From assembly GCF_024713975.1 (NCBI RefSeq), contig NC_091096.1:2879501-2943500 (forward strand): 64,000 nucleotides of DNA, in the 5' to 3' direction. The translations under genes and the position numbers were made by a program. The notes below the pieces were generated by a model that saw only the letters and a program-made list of their open reading frames with translations, ran no database searches and was not told the DNA's origin. The DNA is from Paralichthys olivaceus (taxonomy: Eukaryota > Chordata > Actinopteri > Pleuronectiformes > Paralichthyidae). This document shows positions 24,901-37,726 of the stretch, piece by piece (within the stretch, counting starts at the first letter, position 1; each line of letters begins with the position of its first letter).

Positions 24901-27900
24901 AGGAGGGGGGACAGTTTCAGCTCAACTCAACCGTCATTCTGTTTTCTCAAGGCTTGTTTAATTCTGAAGTTGCTTGTCCCGTCCTCTGCTCCAAAAACAA
25001 AGCGTGCCTCCTGTTCTTAGATCAGCACCTTTTCTTCCTCAGCGAGGAGAGAGCCCGTCCCTGAAGTAGCAGGAGTCCATCCATGTGTGCAAAACGCAGT
25101 CAGGCTCTGCTGCTGCTGCTCCTGGGGGTGAAACATGTGCATGTGTGCAACCGTGAGAGGCAAAAAAAATCCCCAATGTAGAACAAGAGATGCAAGTGTA
25201 ATGCTGCAGTGCCGGTCGTTCTCACTTTGCAGCTGTTTATCATAACCCTCTGCACTACGAACCCTGAGGTAAGCACTCTGCTCCGGTACGCAGACACCAA
25301 AAAAGAAAAAACAAGCATCCACCTCCACTCGTTGAGCTCTGGTTGTAGCAAGGAGAAAGGGAGGGAAACACAAAGCTGGAATTTCCTGACAGCCCTGATG
25401 TTAAAACTCCTTCATGCCGACAGTGATGGTTGTCTCAGCAAACAAAATAAGGCAGTCCAAACAAACAGCGTCACACCTGGAGGTAGCAGTCCATTGAAAA
25501 GAACGAACACACGCACACTTACACTTTCACACAAATAAACACTGTCTGCAGCAGCAAAAGTCCCAGAAACAGACGAGGCAAACATCCAGAGGTGATGGAT
25601 AACGTCACCGAGGTCTCTGCTCTGCGAAGCCTCTTGAAAGGCAGAGAGGCAGCCGGCAGGCTTTCAGTGTGAGAGAGAGGGAGAGAGAGTCAGGTAGTCG
25701 GGCAGTAAACTGCCTGTCCTCTCTGCTGTAGTGGCATAGTGATGATGCAGCACTGCTTCTTCCCTCTCCTCCCCCTGCTCGCTCACTCGCTCGCTCGCTC
25801 GTTGACACACACACACACACACACTTTTCTGTCTTTTCCTTTTCTCTCTTTCCCCACACACACACCCACTAAGTCTGACTGCCCTCCTCTTCCTCCCTCT
25901 ATCTGACTCTTACTGTACTACCACTGAACAGCATGGGCTGGTGTCTGATGTTCGAAAAACAAGATGAGAAGATTTCACCTTCGATTCAGTGAAATTGTGT
26001 CGGACATGTTTTTCATCAGACATTTCACAGACTAAATTAAACGTAATCAATTTAATCAAGCAAACTTTTTCAAACTCAATTAGTTTTTAATTAAAAAAGG
26101 CAACATACTACTACTACAGCTCTGCTAAATGTTCCTTTTAAAAATGTTTTCTATTCGTTTTGGATGTTTTTAAAGAGTTTTCTCCCTGTTTCTTAATTAT
26201 TCTTTCAACAACAACGTGATCACCAGCTTCCCATCCATACCCACTGGCTTTTCTGCTTTCTGAGATATTTTGCCTTCTAAATACTGGGAAGTCGTGGAGA
26301 TGCGTCATCAAGCTTTATTTGCGCTCTGAGGTTTCAATTAAAGGCACGTGATGGAGGAAGAATATAACATACATAAAAAATGTAGATTTAAATATTTAGT
26401 CTTGTTTTCAGAATCAAATGGTTTTAGAAGTTCTGTCAAAGAATCAGTTTCTGGCTTCAGAGGTGAGTTTTTCTTAGTCAAAGGAAACTGATATCTGAAG
26501 GACATTAAGAGTTAACAAATAATCAATAAATGGTGGATATAATTGAAAATCTCGTCCTATATTAATCAGTGTTATTACGTTTGTGTACCAGAAACACTGA
26601 CTCATTTATCACAGTTTAATTATTTTTGCTGTGATTTCCTCTCCATCTTCACTGTTACTGTAACTGTACCTCCCCCATGTCTCTGCATCCCTCTATTCTT
26701 CATCTCCATTAACCCTCGCTCCGCTCATCACATGAAGCACCTCCCCCCTCCACATCTCTTAGCCAGTGAGCAGCGAGCAGGTTTCCCTCTCTACGAAGGC
26801 CATTCACGCCCACTCACGTGCAAACATACACCCTCTCCTACAGGCTTCCCTCATGTATGGACTCTACCCGTGCAAGTGCAGCGACATTGCAACACACACA
26901 CACACACACACACGTTCATAGGCACATGTGAGGGGATTCTTTTGATTTCAAGGAGAATTCCCACAGTTACCAGCGTGTAATGGACGGAATGGATGAAAAG
27001 ATAAAAGGAAGATAAAGGGCAGAGAAAGGAGCCAGTTAAGGCGAGAAAGGAAAAGGGAAGTCTGCAGCACATGCACGCAGACACACACACACACACATGC
27101 CACCTGCAGAGAGACTCCCAGGTTGCAAAAAACCCTCCTGAGCGAGGCAGTGGTAGATAAAAGATTTAAAGAGTCAGATTGCAGAAATACATATTTTTCC
27201 ACTCAGTCCTGATGGAGTCTCGTCGTGCAGACAGCTTTGGTTCTTTGGGCTCCATCTTCCAAAGCAAGACGCTCTTGTTTTTGCTAGTTTTCAGAATGAA
27301 GCAGTTTTCATTTTACTGTAAAAAGAAAATAATATAATGCTCATATAGGGAATCAAAAATCTTCAAAATCAATGTTCCAATATCGACAACAACTTCTACG
27401 TTTTTGAAAATGCCACTGTGATATATTGCTACCAGCATCACAAACTTCAAGAGCAGTACACACTAGTATCAGGTGCAACAAATTATATCGTCAAGTCCGG
27501 AATATCCATTAAAGTGTTTTCACTGTGCAAATGAACTAAACCACGGATCATCTCAAACAAACAGACAAAATGTTGGTCCGTTGAACTGGACCGTGCTCCG
27601 AGGAAAACTAAGGAAGGTGTGAAAGTGCCCTAACACACTAACAGGTTACAACATGGAAGATGACCTACATACCCTTTGAAAAACCTTAACAACATTTTAA
27701 AAAGTTTGAACATTATTCAATCTGTGATTAGTGACTGCTGCTGTACTTTCATATCCTCCCTGTAAATGCCAAACCTTGGTCCCAATTTTCCTAATACAAT
27801 TAAGATAAATGCAAAAACAAGTAAAGCACCTAAAGTCCTGTAATAGAATGCGTCACTACCAAATTGTGTTGTCTGCTGATTCACCACATTAAACCAAAGC

Positions 27901-28412
27901 CCAGAGCATCTGAACTTTTTTTTTTTGTTGGTGGCGAGAACGTCTTACCCTTCCAGGCCGGTTGTCAGTGGCGAACAAAGATAGTATTCAAATACTGCTT
28001 TTGTAACCATATGGTGATCACTGACACGGTTAGAAAAGCCATTAGCATCTGTTTTTGCTTTCATTTTCCAGATGGAGGGTCAGAGGTGTCACATCTGGCC
28101 GAGTTATGATGTCAAAGGTTGAGGCGGCCGAACAAGCAGCCAGTTGTCTGACATCTTAAGACTTTTTAACACCATGTTACCAAGTCAACACACCGTTGCT
28201 TTCCATAAATAACAGCAGGCAGGCTGCAGGCTGCAGGCAGACCGGCGGGGGAAAACCACCTTGTGACTAAATGTCTGGAAAGAAGAGCTTGTAAAAGAGC
28301 TGTCTGAAGACTAGAGGGACCGAGTGTCCTTAGCAACAAAACTCTAGTGGCTTTCATTGTGGAAATTCACATTAATGATGTTGTCGTTGCACAATAAAGA
28401 TCAAACTTGTGT

Positions 28413-28843
28413 TGAGGGAGCTGAGCAGCAACGTAAGATCTTGATTCACCGGTCAATCTAGGTTCCGACCCGATCACCTTTGGGGACGAGTTCTGGGTAA
28501 TGTCCGAAAAAACAAGGTCACGAAAACAAATGGCCGAAATGAGTTTTCTTTGTTGAGTGGCTGGGTTCAGCCTGAGATGAGTTCAGACATCAAGAAGGGA
28601 GCGCAGAGTAGAACTGTTGCTCCTTTATGTTGAAAGTGGGCCATTGAGGTGGATGCGCCGGGGAAGAGACCCCGGGGTGGATCCAGAATTCACTGGAGGG
28701 TCTTCATATGTGGTCTGTTCTGGGAACTCCTCTGGTTTCTCCAGGAAGAGCAGGAGAGCATGACCAGAGTGTCATGAAAGAAGGATGTCTGGAATATCCC
28801 GAGCTCAGAGAAACAGAAGACAGTGAGTCAATGGATGGATGGT
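28413..28843 (+). mobile_element. Decayed LINE reverse-transcriptase 3' fragment
   Basis: The text gattcaccggtcaatctaggttccgacc, the phrase acaaatggccgaaatgagttt, then ggctgggttcagcctgagatgag, ccggggaagaccccggggtggatc-like sequence and a tail of atggatggatgg match the ~450-bp 3' end of a LINE family very common in teleosts. Its intact frame encodes the C-terminal part of the polyprotein after the reverse transcriptase domain. Here the frame is broken and the copy is 5'-truncated. The (ATGG)n tail marks the 3' end. Confidence 0.75.
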
Positions 28844-31800
28844 TTCTGTCATTTTGAGTAGTTCTTCTTCGTATCAATGATATTTTGGATTCATTTCTAA
28901 AAAAGTGGGAGGAAGTGGAGACGCGTCATCCATCTCTATCTTCTGTTAATGTTTGAAATTCAAGTGTTTTATGTAATAAAGGAAGTTCCTGTTCTCATGA
29001 CTTTTTTTACTCCACGCTCAGCCTTCAAGGGGTTTTTACCAACACCAGTAATCATTATATAATCTAGGATGGTCACAGTTACTGTCAGGTTACACACAAC
29101 TTCTCACATGACAGCAGGTCACTCTGATTGTGACACCGTGTCCTAAAGAGGAATCCAAAGTTCACAGCTCATTTGCAAATAAGCAACAAGGGATTGGATC
29201 TGGTTTCTGGTCTGTAAACGAAAAATAAATATATAAATAAAATAAAAACGACATAAGGAATGCATGCCAACTTACTAATCTGATCCGTGGTCCGCCATGA
29301 TGAAAGTTGTTTTGATCCTATTACAGTTATCAATTAATGAAGTTGACTTTTGTACTGACATCATAGACGATTTTCCCAACAGTGTTCAAACCCAATATAC
29401 TTTTCATTTTAGTCGCCTTCTAACTGCGTTATGTCCAGTTTCCTGGTGTCTTCGTCCGTCTCTGCTAGAACTTGAAAACACTAGCCATTTAGCCAGTCAG
29501 CTGTTTTTGTCTTTTCACTGTTTGTATCGGTCGCTCATATCGGATCATGGTCATTCACTGCTATTGGCTCGATTAGCGCCTGAGTCACGTCAGGTAGATT
29601 TTCATCAGCAATAGTGGTGAAGACAACAACTCCCATGATCCCACGTTGCTTCATGATTTCATCAAACTACGTCTTTTATCATTCTTTGGATTGAGAGACC
29701 CCTAGAGATCAAAGTTTCATATTGTTCGTAATAAATGTGGGTTAGAGGATGAGCCGTATATAAATATATGATCATCATATGCACTCTTATGAAAAAGAAA
29801 TATAATTGAAGCTTGATACTAAAATATATATTATCACCTGATTTATCAGAAATGTTTTACTCCCTAATTTTGGAATCAGCCTCCAAACATTGGTCGGTCG
29901 GACTCTAATCAAAACCAGTTGTTTCTCCGTTCTTTACAATTAGATCACATTTTGTCCCTTCACAGTAAAACGTCGTGTTTTATGGTGTGAAATCAGGAGG
30001 GGCCGCGCAGATCAGTTGCGGCAAAACATTCAATTTTGGTAAATGCTGCACTGCACTGTTCACGAACCAACAGCTTCATATATATTACATGTCCTCATAC
30101 ATGTTTCATAAATGTACTCTCAGGTATCAATGCCCCATTTTCCGGCAGCTCCTCTTTTCCTCCACAGAAATGATGTGACCCATGAGGGCCCTCGCACAAA
30201 TTGAATTAACCTCAGGCACATGGTTCATTAGGGGAAGGCCTGCCTGGTGCCACGGGCAATTAGCGTGTACAGTGCGAGTCTGCACGGCCAATCCTGTGTC
30301 CTCGCTGTCAACAGACGCACAAACACAGGCCACGGACGCACAACACATGCTATTAAAAGGAGGATGCAGCCGATAAATGTCAGAACACTGTCATGTTGAC
30401 TGATGACGCTGCATCAGGGGGCAGAGAGGGGGGAGGTGTCACAAAATCGACTTCAATACATTCCCTTTTTAAAAAAAATCTTGTACTGTATCGCTCGGTT
30501 TCTTTAAATCCTGACGTTCAGCCAGTCAGGTATGAATTTCAATTGTACTATAATTCACCTTCACATTTATCACATCATTATATTAAAGAACTTATATAAC
30601 ATAGAATTTTACATTATAGATGTTATAACACACTGTTTACTCAACAACAAACATTTAAGAGCAACATTTTGGATTTGGGAAGATATTATTAAAATATTGT
30701 AAATGTAATTTCCTTTTAGTCTAGAAGAACATAAGAGCAACTGTAGTAGAAAATAAAAAAGAGCCTGACCGATATGGATCTTTGGAGGCCAATTCCAAAA
30801 TTAGGGAATAAAAAAAAGTCCTGTTTGAATCGGTGTTGTGTGGAAGAAAGCAAAGTCTAAATGACAAAATTTGCTGCAATGAGTTTGAATTTTGGCACAA
30901 CAGAATAAAAGATCAACTTCTTGTTCAGCATGAATTCATTTCAAAGCAGAACATTTTCTCATCATAATTTGATGTTTGTTCCACACAGTCATAATTTCAT
31001 CATCTCACCTCTGACACACAACCCTGTCAGCAGGTCAGTGGGTAAATTAATTCGTTTTTTGGGTTTCAAGCTTTTCAAATGGGTGAAAATGGGGATTTTC
31101 CATTTTAACAGCAAGAAAAAGGTATTATGAAACTAGAGAAACATGTGAGATGATTGGTCTTAAGTTACCTCGTGTTTAAGGTCAGTGGCATCGTGGTGTG
31201 TATGTCTAACATTGTTCATTTAAACTGGAAATTAACCACATGAATCGCTGCTGAAACAACAATGGCTCAAGACATTTTAAAAGAAATAAACACAAGGTCT
31301 GTTGTTGTGCTCATTGATGCACATTTGGAAAAGCAGCCAAGCTGATTAGAGCTTTCTTCTGGGATTAGGAACGTTTTAAGTCTATTTACTAACCTCAACT
31401 CACAGATCACAGTGTCTGAATATTGAAAATCACACAGACAGGAGAGAGAAATTACCACAAAAACTTATGAAAACACGAACATGAACACAGTGTCTTTCCG
31501 TTCTAGGTGTTGATCAAGCTTTTATACCTCTCACACTATGTTTGGCCGCAGAGTAAAAGTTCATAACTCCACAGTTTTCTTTCATGTTCCTTTAAGTTAC
31601 TTCAGGTAGACTGGAGTTTCCTCCAGCACTGTTGATACTATCACTGACAATACATGTACAGTGTATATGCATCTGCTTGTTCCGGCTCTACCCTGAAGCT
31701 CTGCTGTTCCCTCAGAATAAAATATTCAGACACAAAATGTCAGAGTTCAACAGACGACCTGATATAGATGTGGTCAAACTGCAAAGTGAAGAATGTTTTC

Positions 31801-33154
31801 AGGAGCTTGTGTGTTAATAACATGGGGTGTTACATGTATTTCTCTGTCAAGAAGGTCAATAAATTATGATATATATATATATTAATGAATAAAGTCGTAA
31901 TACTTTGGGAGTAAAATCGATATTAAGAGCATAAAATCATAATTTTAGTCTCTGTGTCTTTTCAGAGGGGGATCGGCCTGTTGCCTGTGTTACAATGAGG
32001 AATTCGGTGAATCATGTCAACTTAAACATTAGTATAAGTTTCACAAATAACAAAATACTCAGATTAGCACCAAGCTATCACAAGTTTTAGGACTTGATTG
32101 TGTAAGAAACTGAGTCTATTCTGAAAAAAGAACCACACAGACTTGGAGGAAAATATCTCTCCCATCCAAGAGGCCTCCCCAGCCCCAAGCCCCCAGCAGG
32201 GGGTCCCCAGCATTTAACATCTTTGGGTACCAATGTAACTGCCACCAGTCAGATAGAATCAAAGAAACCCCCTGAACGTGAGGCAGAACGCCACTCAAGC
32301 TGAGAAACAATTTTTTATTGTTATTATCTCTGAGGCGGCGGACATGACAGCACCTGAAAGGTCAAAGGTCATTTGCTCCCTGACTGATGTGGACCAGAGG
32401 CAAACAGACCGTCACAAGCTGCTTAATAAAAAATGAGTCACAAAGGCCATTCATTAGAAATCAGTTACGCAAGATGTTACCAGAAAGCTAAAAAAAAACC
32501 TGCACCATGTGAAAATGATGAGGAGCTGACTGCTGGCCAGAGAACTACAGTGAGAAGAAAAACGGTTTCAACAGTTAAAGCAACTGAATAAAAACAAAAC
32601 AATCACAAGTGAGGTGGTTGATCGTGTTCAGAACGTGACCGTCAGTGACCTTCAGCACCATCGAGCACCTCATCATTATCATAAGCTGCCGTGAATTCAC
32701 TGAGGCAGGAAAATAGAGTCTTTGCTTTGTTACCCACAGAGAGGTACTGAGATACTGCTGCACACGCTGGAGCCAATTATCAGCAGCTATGCTTTTATTT
32801 CCCTGTGTCCAGTCCCTGCTCTGAAGTGGAACAGCTTTATGCTTATGAGTGTTTCTATTATCGTTTCTTCTTTGAGCTGAGCAGAGGAGTTTAATCATCA
32901 GAGCTCATGACAGTGATTTAATGGTGGTCAAATTGATAAAGTGACAAATCTGACTTTCTTATTTTACAGAAACCGGCATCCCAACTTGCTTTAAACAACG
33001 AGTAGTTATTGATTGATCCCTTCATACTTTTGCTTTTCAGAAATTAATTAAAAGTAGGTTGTTGCAATTTTGTAAAAACAAAAGTTCAGAAAAGTAGAGA
33101 GAAACATTCAGTTACAGTTCGGTGCTGTAGACTGTAAATAAAGAATCTCAACTT

Positions 33155-33275
33155 AATCCCACTATCCAGAAATGAAGCCAGAACATCCCGAATACAAATC
33201 CTGCCATCTTGTGCCGATGTCATCATTTAGAGCCAGAGTCTGTGCAGCAGTAATCGTGAATGCTCGACCTATTGT
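33155..33275 (+). repeat. Copy of the dispersed CCAGAAATGAAGCCA repeat
   Basis: The text aatcccactatccagaaatgaagccagaa, then gatgtcatcatttagagccagagtctgtgcagcagtaatcg, is the second long copy of the element at 16405-16520, in the same orientation. Confidence 0.6.
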
Positions 33276-34796
33276 GTCAACATATGAATAAATGGTCAAA
33301 TTCGACTTTATGATTCCCAGAAAAATATTTGGGCTGATTTCCCCACAAAAAATAGCAAGCAGCTATGAACAACAACTATTTTAGTTTACATTTTATTGGA
33401 TTTTTAAAAAAATCCCCTGATAATAATCATTGCTTACAGCGGCCCGGTCACACATCGATTTCCTATGAGTCACGAAGGAATCCGCATTTGAATTGGAGTT
33501 TCTGCTCCAACACAGGAGGCCCAGTGTGCTGCTGTAAGCCGCTCAACCAAGCGTCATAATAACTTAATAATCATAATTACATTCCATTGTTTACACGGAG
33601 GGCTGTAGATTAGATGGCTCCCTGTAGGTTAAACACAGTTTTTATAAACAGGCGTTTCTGTTAATGGCTCCCTGGAAAGAGTCTCACGTTATAATCAGAT
33701 GAACGTACAGCACACAACTCACTGAAACACATGCAGCTGCTAGGCATGTGCTAATTTTAGTTTTTAATTACATTTACCACCTCTTGAAACCGTCTCAGGG
33801 TTGTGATTAAGGACGATGCTGCTTGTCCTAATGGGAGCGGGCCCAGGAAAAAATTACTTTGGGATATTATTCGACGACGCTTCACAGCTTGGCGTGCTGC
33901 AGATCAGAAACACCTCGACTACCACCCCCTCTAGCCCTCCTTTGTGACTTTTTTCAGCGAGCGTGTAGCAATCATGTGTGTCAGCATGTGTTCATACTGT
34001 ATGCATGAACGTACACTATGTCTGCATGAACGAGTGTTCGAGCCCTCACTGTATATGTGCATCCAAATCTCTGCAAGGGGCCAAATTTACAAGTCTTGAA
34101 GCTGCCAATTTCCTTTTCATGTCAGTTTTCTACAGGATTAACAGCGTCACAGTTTTCACAGCCTCCAATTAATATAGAGTCTATTCACTGAGGCTCAGGT
34201 TTATAAATATGCTCAGCCTGATGCAAACATGACGGAAAATACTGAGATGTGAGTATTGACCTGTCATTGACCTGTGGCTTTGGAAGAGAAGGAGGGAAGG
34301 AAACAGACAGTTTGTGAAGGGAGAAAGAAGAATTCAACGTCTGTCAATGGTGTTGATGAGCAAGCAGCATCTATTCATCACGGCTACAGTGGGCAGAGAG
34401 AAACGCAGCGTGAAACATACAACTAAGAATGTAACTTTTATCTCATGATACATTTAGTTCTTAGTTAACTGAAACACATATTTAAAATGTGGCAGCTGTT
34501 AAACCCACACAAACCCAAGATTTGATTCAGGCTGTGAATGGCTCACTGTACTGACATGAACTATAATTTGGCCTAATTGACCCGAACAGATCGGTGTCGG
34601 CAGCCATTAAAAGTCTCATACCGCCACAAGAGAAGCAGGATACTGTAAGTGTGGATGATGTTATTGATTGATTTTCATAAGACTCTAACTGCTGATCCCC
34701 TGACACACACATCAACACACACTTCACCTGTTTCCAGTCAGAAATACGAGACAGCAACAGTCTAAATTAAATTCACATGATGAAACACACACTCAC

Positions 34797-34890
34797 CCTC
34801 TGCAGCGCTCTGAGGTAGATGGTGAATCCCGGTCATCTCTTCACTGAAGCAGGTCTGAGGCTCCGGCTGATCCTCCAGTAGCTTCATCAA
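34797..34890 (-). CDS. Possible exon of an unidentified gene
   Basis: On the minus strand an open segment reads LMKLLEDQPEPQTCFSEEMT and about 11 more residues. It ends at a strong donor (gcagag|gtgagtg, phase 1). The acceptor (cctgtgag) is weak. It would join in frame after the 11-codon start exon at 35643-35675. I do not recognise the protein and found no downstream exon, so it may be a chance ORF, an untranslated exon or the start of a dead gene. Confidence 0.25.
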
Positions 34891-34974
34891 CTCACAGGAC
34901 AGTTATACAAGCTCCTGCTGAAGTTCAAGAGTTCATACATTTAGGTCTCAACTTAACTAAGGTGAACAATTAGT

Positions 34975-35565
34975 TCCCACGTAACACTATTAATCTTCCA
35001 ATGAACATTATTAAGCTTCTAAAGAACATTATTAAGCTTTAAAGAACATTATCAATCTTCTAATGAACATTATTAAGCTTCTAAAGAACATTATTAATCT
35101 TCTAATGAACATTATTAAGCTACAAGTGAACATCATTTAGCTTCCAATGAACTTGATTTAACCTCCAGCTAACATCATTTAGCCTCCAGCTAACATCAAT
35201 TAGCCTCTAGTGAAGTTAATTTAGCCTCCAGCTAACATCATTTAGCCTCCAGCTAACATCATTTAGCCTCCAGCTAACATTATTTAGCCTCTGGTGAAGT
35301 CAATTTAGCCTCCAGCTAACATTATTTAGCCTCCAGCTAACATCAATTAGCCTCTAATGAAGTTAATTTAGCCTCCAGCTAACATCATTTAGCCTCCAGC
35401 TAACATTATTTAGCCTCTGGTGAAGTCAATTTAGCCTCCAGCTAACATCATTTAGCCTCCAGCTAACATCAATTAGCCTCCAGCTAACATCAATTAGCCT
35501 CTAATGAAGTTAATTTAGCCTCCAGCTAACATTATTTAGCCCCCAGTTAGCTCAATGTTATGTTA
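34975..35565. repeat. Minisatellite, ~21-bp unit
   Basis: More than 25 tandem copies of a degenerate unit, consensus atttagcctccagctaacatc, with variants such as attagcctctaatgaagttaa. In the left part (34980-35110) the unit shifts to attattaagcttctaaagaac. Larger blocks of three to four units also repeat (35200-35520), showing higher-order duplication. There are no unique spacers. Confidence 0.95.
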
Positions 35566-35642
35566 TCAGCTCTCTAACTTAATTAAGCTCATGAAAACAT
35601 ATCAAGCTTCCAGTGAAACGAGTTTAACTAAACGTTTTTTAC

Positions 35643-35675
35643 CTTCAGCTTTTCCTGTTTCCACTCGGCGGCCAT
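35643..35675 (-). CDS. Possible first coding exon of an unidentified gene
   Basis: On the minus strand ATG is followed by 11 codons (MAAEWKQEKLK) and a donor aag|gtaaaa. The start region reads caacATGGCCGCC, which combines a Kozak-like start with a YY1-type motif. A perfect CRE palindrome TGACGTCA lies at 35696-35703, 20 bp upstream. Start, donor and promoter motifs together make a real transcription start plausible, but the product is unknown and only one candidate following exon (34797-34890) was seen. Confidence 0.35.
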
Positions 35676-35695
35676 GTTGATTGAGACGGACATCA

Positions 35696-35703
35696 TGACG
35701 TCA
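35696..35703. promoter_or_regulatory. CRE palindrome (TGACGTCA)
   Basis: A perfect 8-bp CREB/ATF consensus sits beside the YY1-like motif and ATG at 35675. By chance such an 8-mer is expected about once per window, so the context carries most of the weight. Confidence 0.4.
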
Positions 35704-36815
35704 CCTCTGCCTCTGGATGACCTTTGACCTTTAAAAAGTCTAACCTAAAGCAGTGCAGATAAAACTGACTCAGGGTCAGTGGACGATGTATGAGCTTCTT
35801 TTATGGAACAACCAGGAGAATGTTCCTGATTCATTTTGTTGTATTTGTACAATAGAAGTTTTATTCTATTCTCTATACGGTTGAAATGTCTGCATCAGCG
35901 TACTGTTGGTGAATCACCTGAGAAAAGCTGTGACACCTGATCCTCCATGTTGTGATGTAAAACCAGCTCTGTGGGCACATTGAGGAGGAACGAGCTGAGA
36001 TCTGTGGCTCCTCCGACGCTCAAACTCAACATATGAGATTTTCTGCAGCCTCAGGAAAACGTTCGTGTGACTACAAACCTCCGTCAGTGCAGAACAACCA
36101 CACAACTGCACCACGGGAGCAGTGTTTGACTCCGGAGGCTGCAGTGTTCTTCTAAAGGACAAGTTCAGTCCAACGAGGACGACGTACACTGGGGTGGTGC
36201 TGTAGGTGCACTGACTTATCTATCCATCCATCCGTTTAATCTCCATGTCCGTCCTGCATCCATCTGCAAATCCACCCATGCATCCATTAACCCATCTGCC
36301 AGGGTGCATCACATCATCCATCCATCTCCACCTCCATCAGATAATCCATCCACGACAGCCTCCATCCACTCACACCTCACATGCGTCCATGCACGGTCCT
36401 TAACACCGTCAGCGTGAGTTTAGAAAACACAGCGGAGAACTTGGAGAACACAGACTCATCTCATTTAAAACCCAACCTGCAAACCACCTATCGTCCCGGG
36501 CCGTTTTTAAATTAGTGAAAGTTAAAGACAGAGCAGATTAGCAGCAGTGAGGGCTCAGCAGATGAGTAATGGAGGGAAACGGGGATGTTTGCTGCTGAAA
36601 CAGGCCGTCAGCAGCTATTTCAGACCCTCAGTTGTTTAAACAAAGAGCCCTTATTTTTGTCATGTGATCCATTTATAAAAGAAAACAATGGTGGAGGTCT
36701 GGAGCCAGAGTTTGGGAAAGTGAAAGGTTGAAAGCGTTCGTAAATGTCAAATCGTCCACCTGAAGAATGGCCTGGAGCGCTGGAGGCTAATATTACTCCA
36801 GCTGTTATTGTGCTG

Positions 36816-36816
36816 G

Positions 36817-36845
<29 letters not shown>
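36816..36845. repeat. (AT)n microsatellite
   Basis: About 14 uninterrupted AT units. Confidence 0.95.
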
Positions 36846-36847
<2 letters not shown>

Positions 36848-37551
36848 AATGTGTGATACGTTCATCTCTCGGGACAAAATAAAAATGTGGAGCTGCAGCA
36901 AAGGTCGTCCAACAACAACCTGCCGCAGTTTCCAAAATCTGAGGTCATACTTGGCAAAAACAATATTCACATCGTGTGGACATTCATACGTCTTTATCGA
37001 ATTTCATTATATATTGAAGTTTTCACAGCATTTTGACGGTTTGATTGTCGGTGGACATAATGTTGCCGTGCTTATTATTGATATTATCAGTTTATTTTTT
37101 GATTAAATGTATTTTTCTTTATTAAACACTTTCAAGCATGTTGTCTTTTTCCTGCAAAGTACAATTCTAATAAATGAAACTTTGAAACTAAGGTCGACAG
37201 TCAGATTATTTGTGTTCATGTAAATAAAGACTGGAAACAGCTAGCCTGGGTCTGTTAGCAGGTAATAACCAACCTATCAGTGCCTTTAAAGTTAATATGT
37301 CAGTTGTTTAATTCGTGCAAAAGCAAAATTGTAAAACAGTAATTTGCCTTCTTCTGTCTCACACTGAAGCGAAACTCTTCATGCTTCCGTGTGACGTGAC
37401 GGATGTGAGTGAACATTCCTGTCAGGAGACGTCGTCTGAGCAGGTCTGAGATAATAAAGATGATGTTTCTGTCCTTTTAAGGTAAAACGCTGCTGCGTTA
37501 TAAGTGAAATGGGGAAAAAGAAAATCCTTCATTCTTGTTTTTATGCAGAGC

Positions 37552-37557
37552 TTTATT
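37552..37557 (-). promoter_or_regulatory. poly(A) signal candidate for p2rx7
   Basis: AATAAA on the minus strand (tttatt on +), 170 bp beyond the p2rx7 stop. Confidence 0.5.
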
Positions 37558-37726
37558 GACTCTGAGGTTTTTCCTCGTCTCTCTGCCTCCGGACGCAAGC
37601 TGACAAAAACTTTGTCTTCAACTCAGGTTAGTGAAGTTAATGCATTTCTTCGGCACTGACCAAGCAGATCCAACATGCCTGTTAGCAGGTCAGTCAGTGG
37701 AGGAGTGTCACGTGGACACACTCCCC

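Larger units (their letters stand above)
24901..34796. other. Non-coding interval upstream of gpr21
   Basis: No recognisable coding exon. Short (CA)n tracts lie at 25805-25824, 26896-26913 and 27076-27096, a (GA)-rich tract at 25670-25690 and a LINE fragment at 28413. Non-repetitive stretches at 30180-30360 and 33430-33960 look compositionally like vertebrate conserved non-coding elements. The likely gpr21 promoter or 5' UTR lies around 25-26 kb but has no clear TATA box. Confidence 0.5.
35704..37726. other. Intergenic, no gene seen
   Basis: Holds a degenerate (CATC)n-rich stretch at 36215-36365, a (TA)n tract at 36816-36845 and, at the right, the probable p2rx7 3' UTR. I see no coding exon. 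Confidence 0.6.

Noticed and set aside
32116-32310. 64-aa minus-strand ORF with NAGDPLLGAWGWGGLLDG
   Set aside because: It looks somewhat protein-like but has no splice context and no family I recognise; possibly an old repeat fragment.
34975-35565. Regularly spaced repeats suggestive of a CRISPR array
   Set aside because: Units are adjacent and degenerate with no unique spacers, and the host is a vertebrate; it is a minisatellite.
7300-37000. Possible rabgap1 exons around gpr21
   Set aside because: No open segment on the minus strand resembles the PTB, TBC or coiled-coil regions of RABGAP1.
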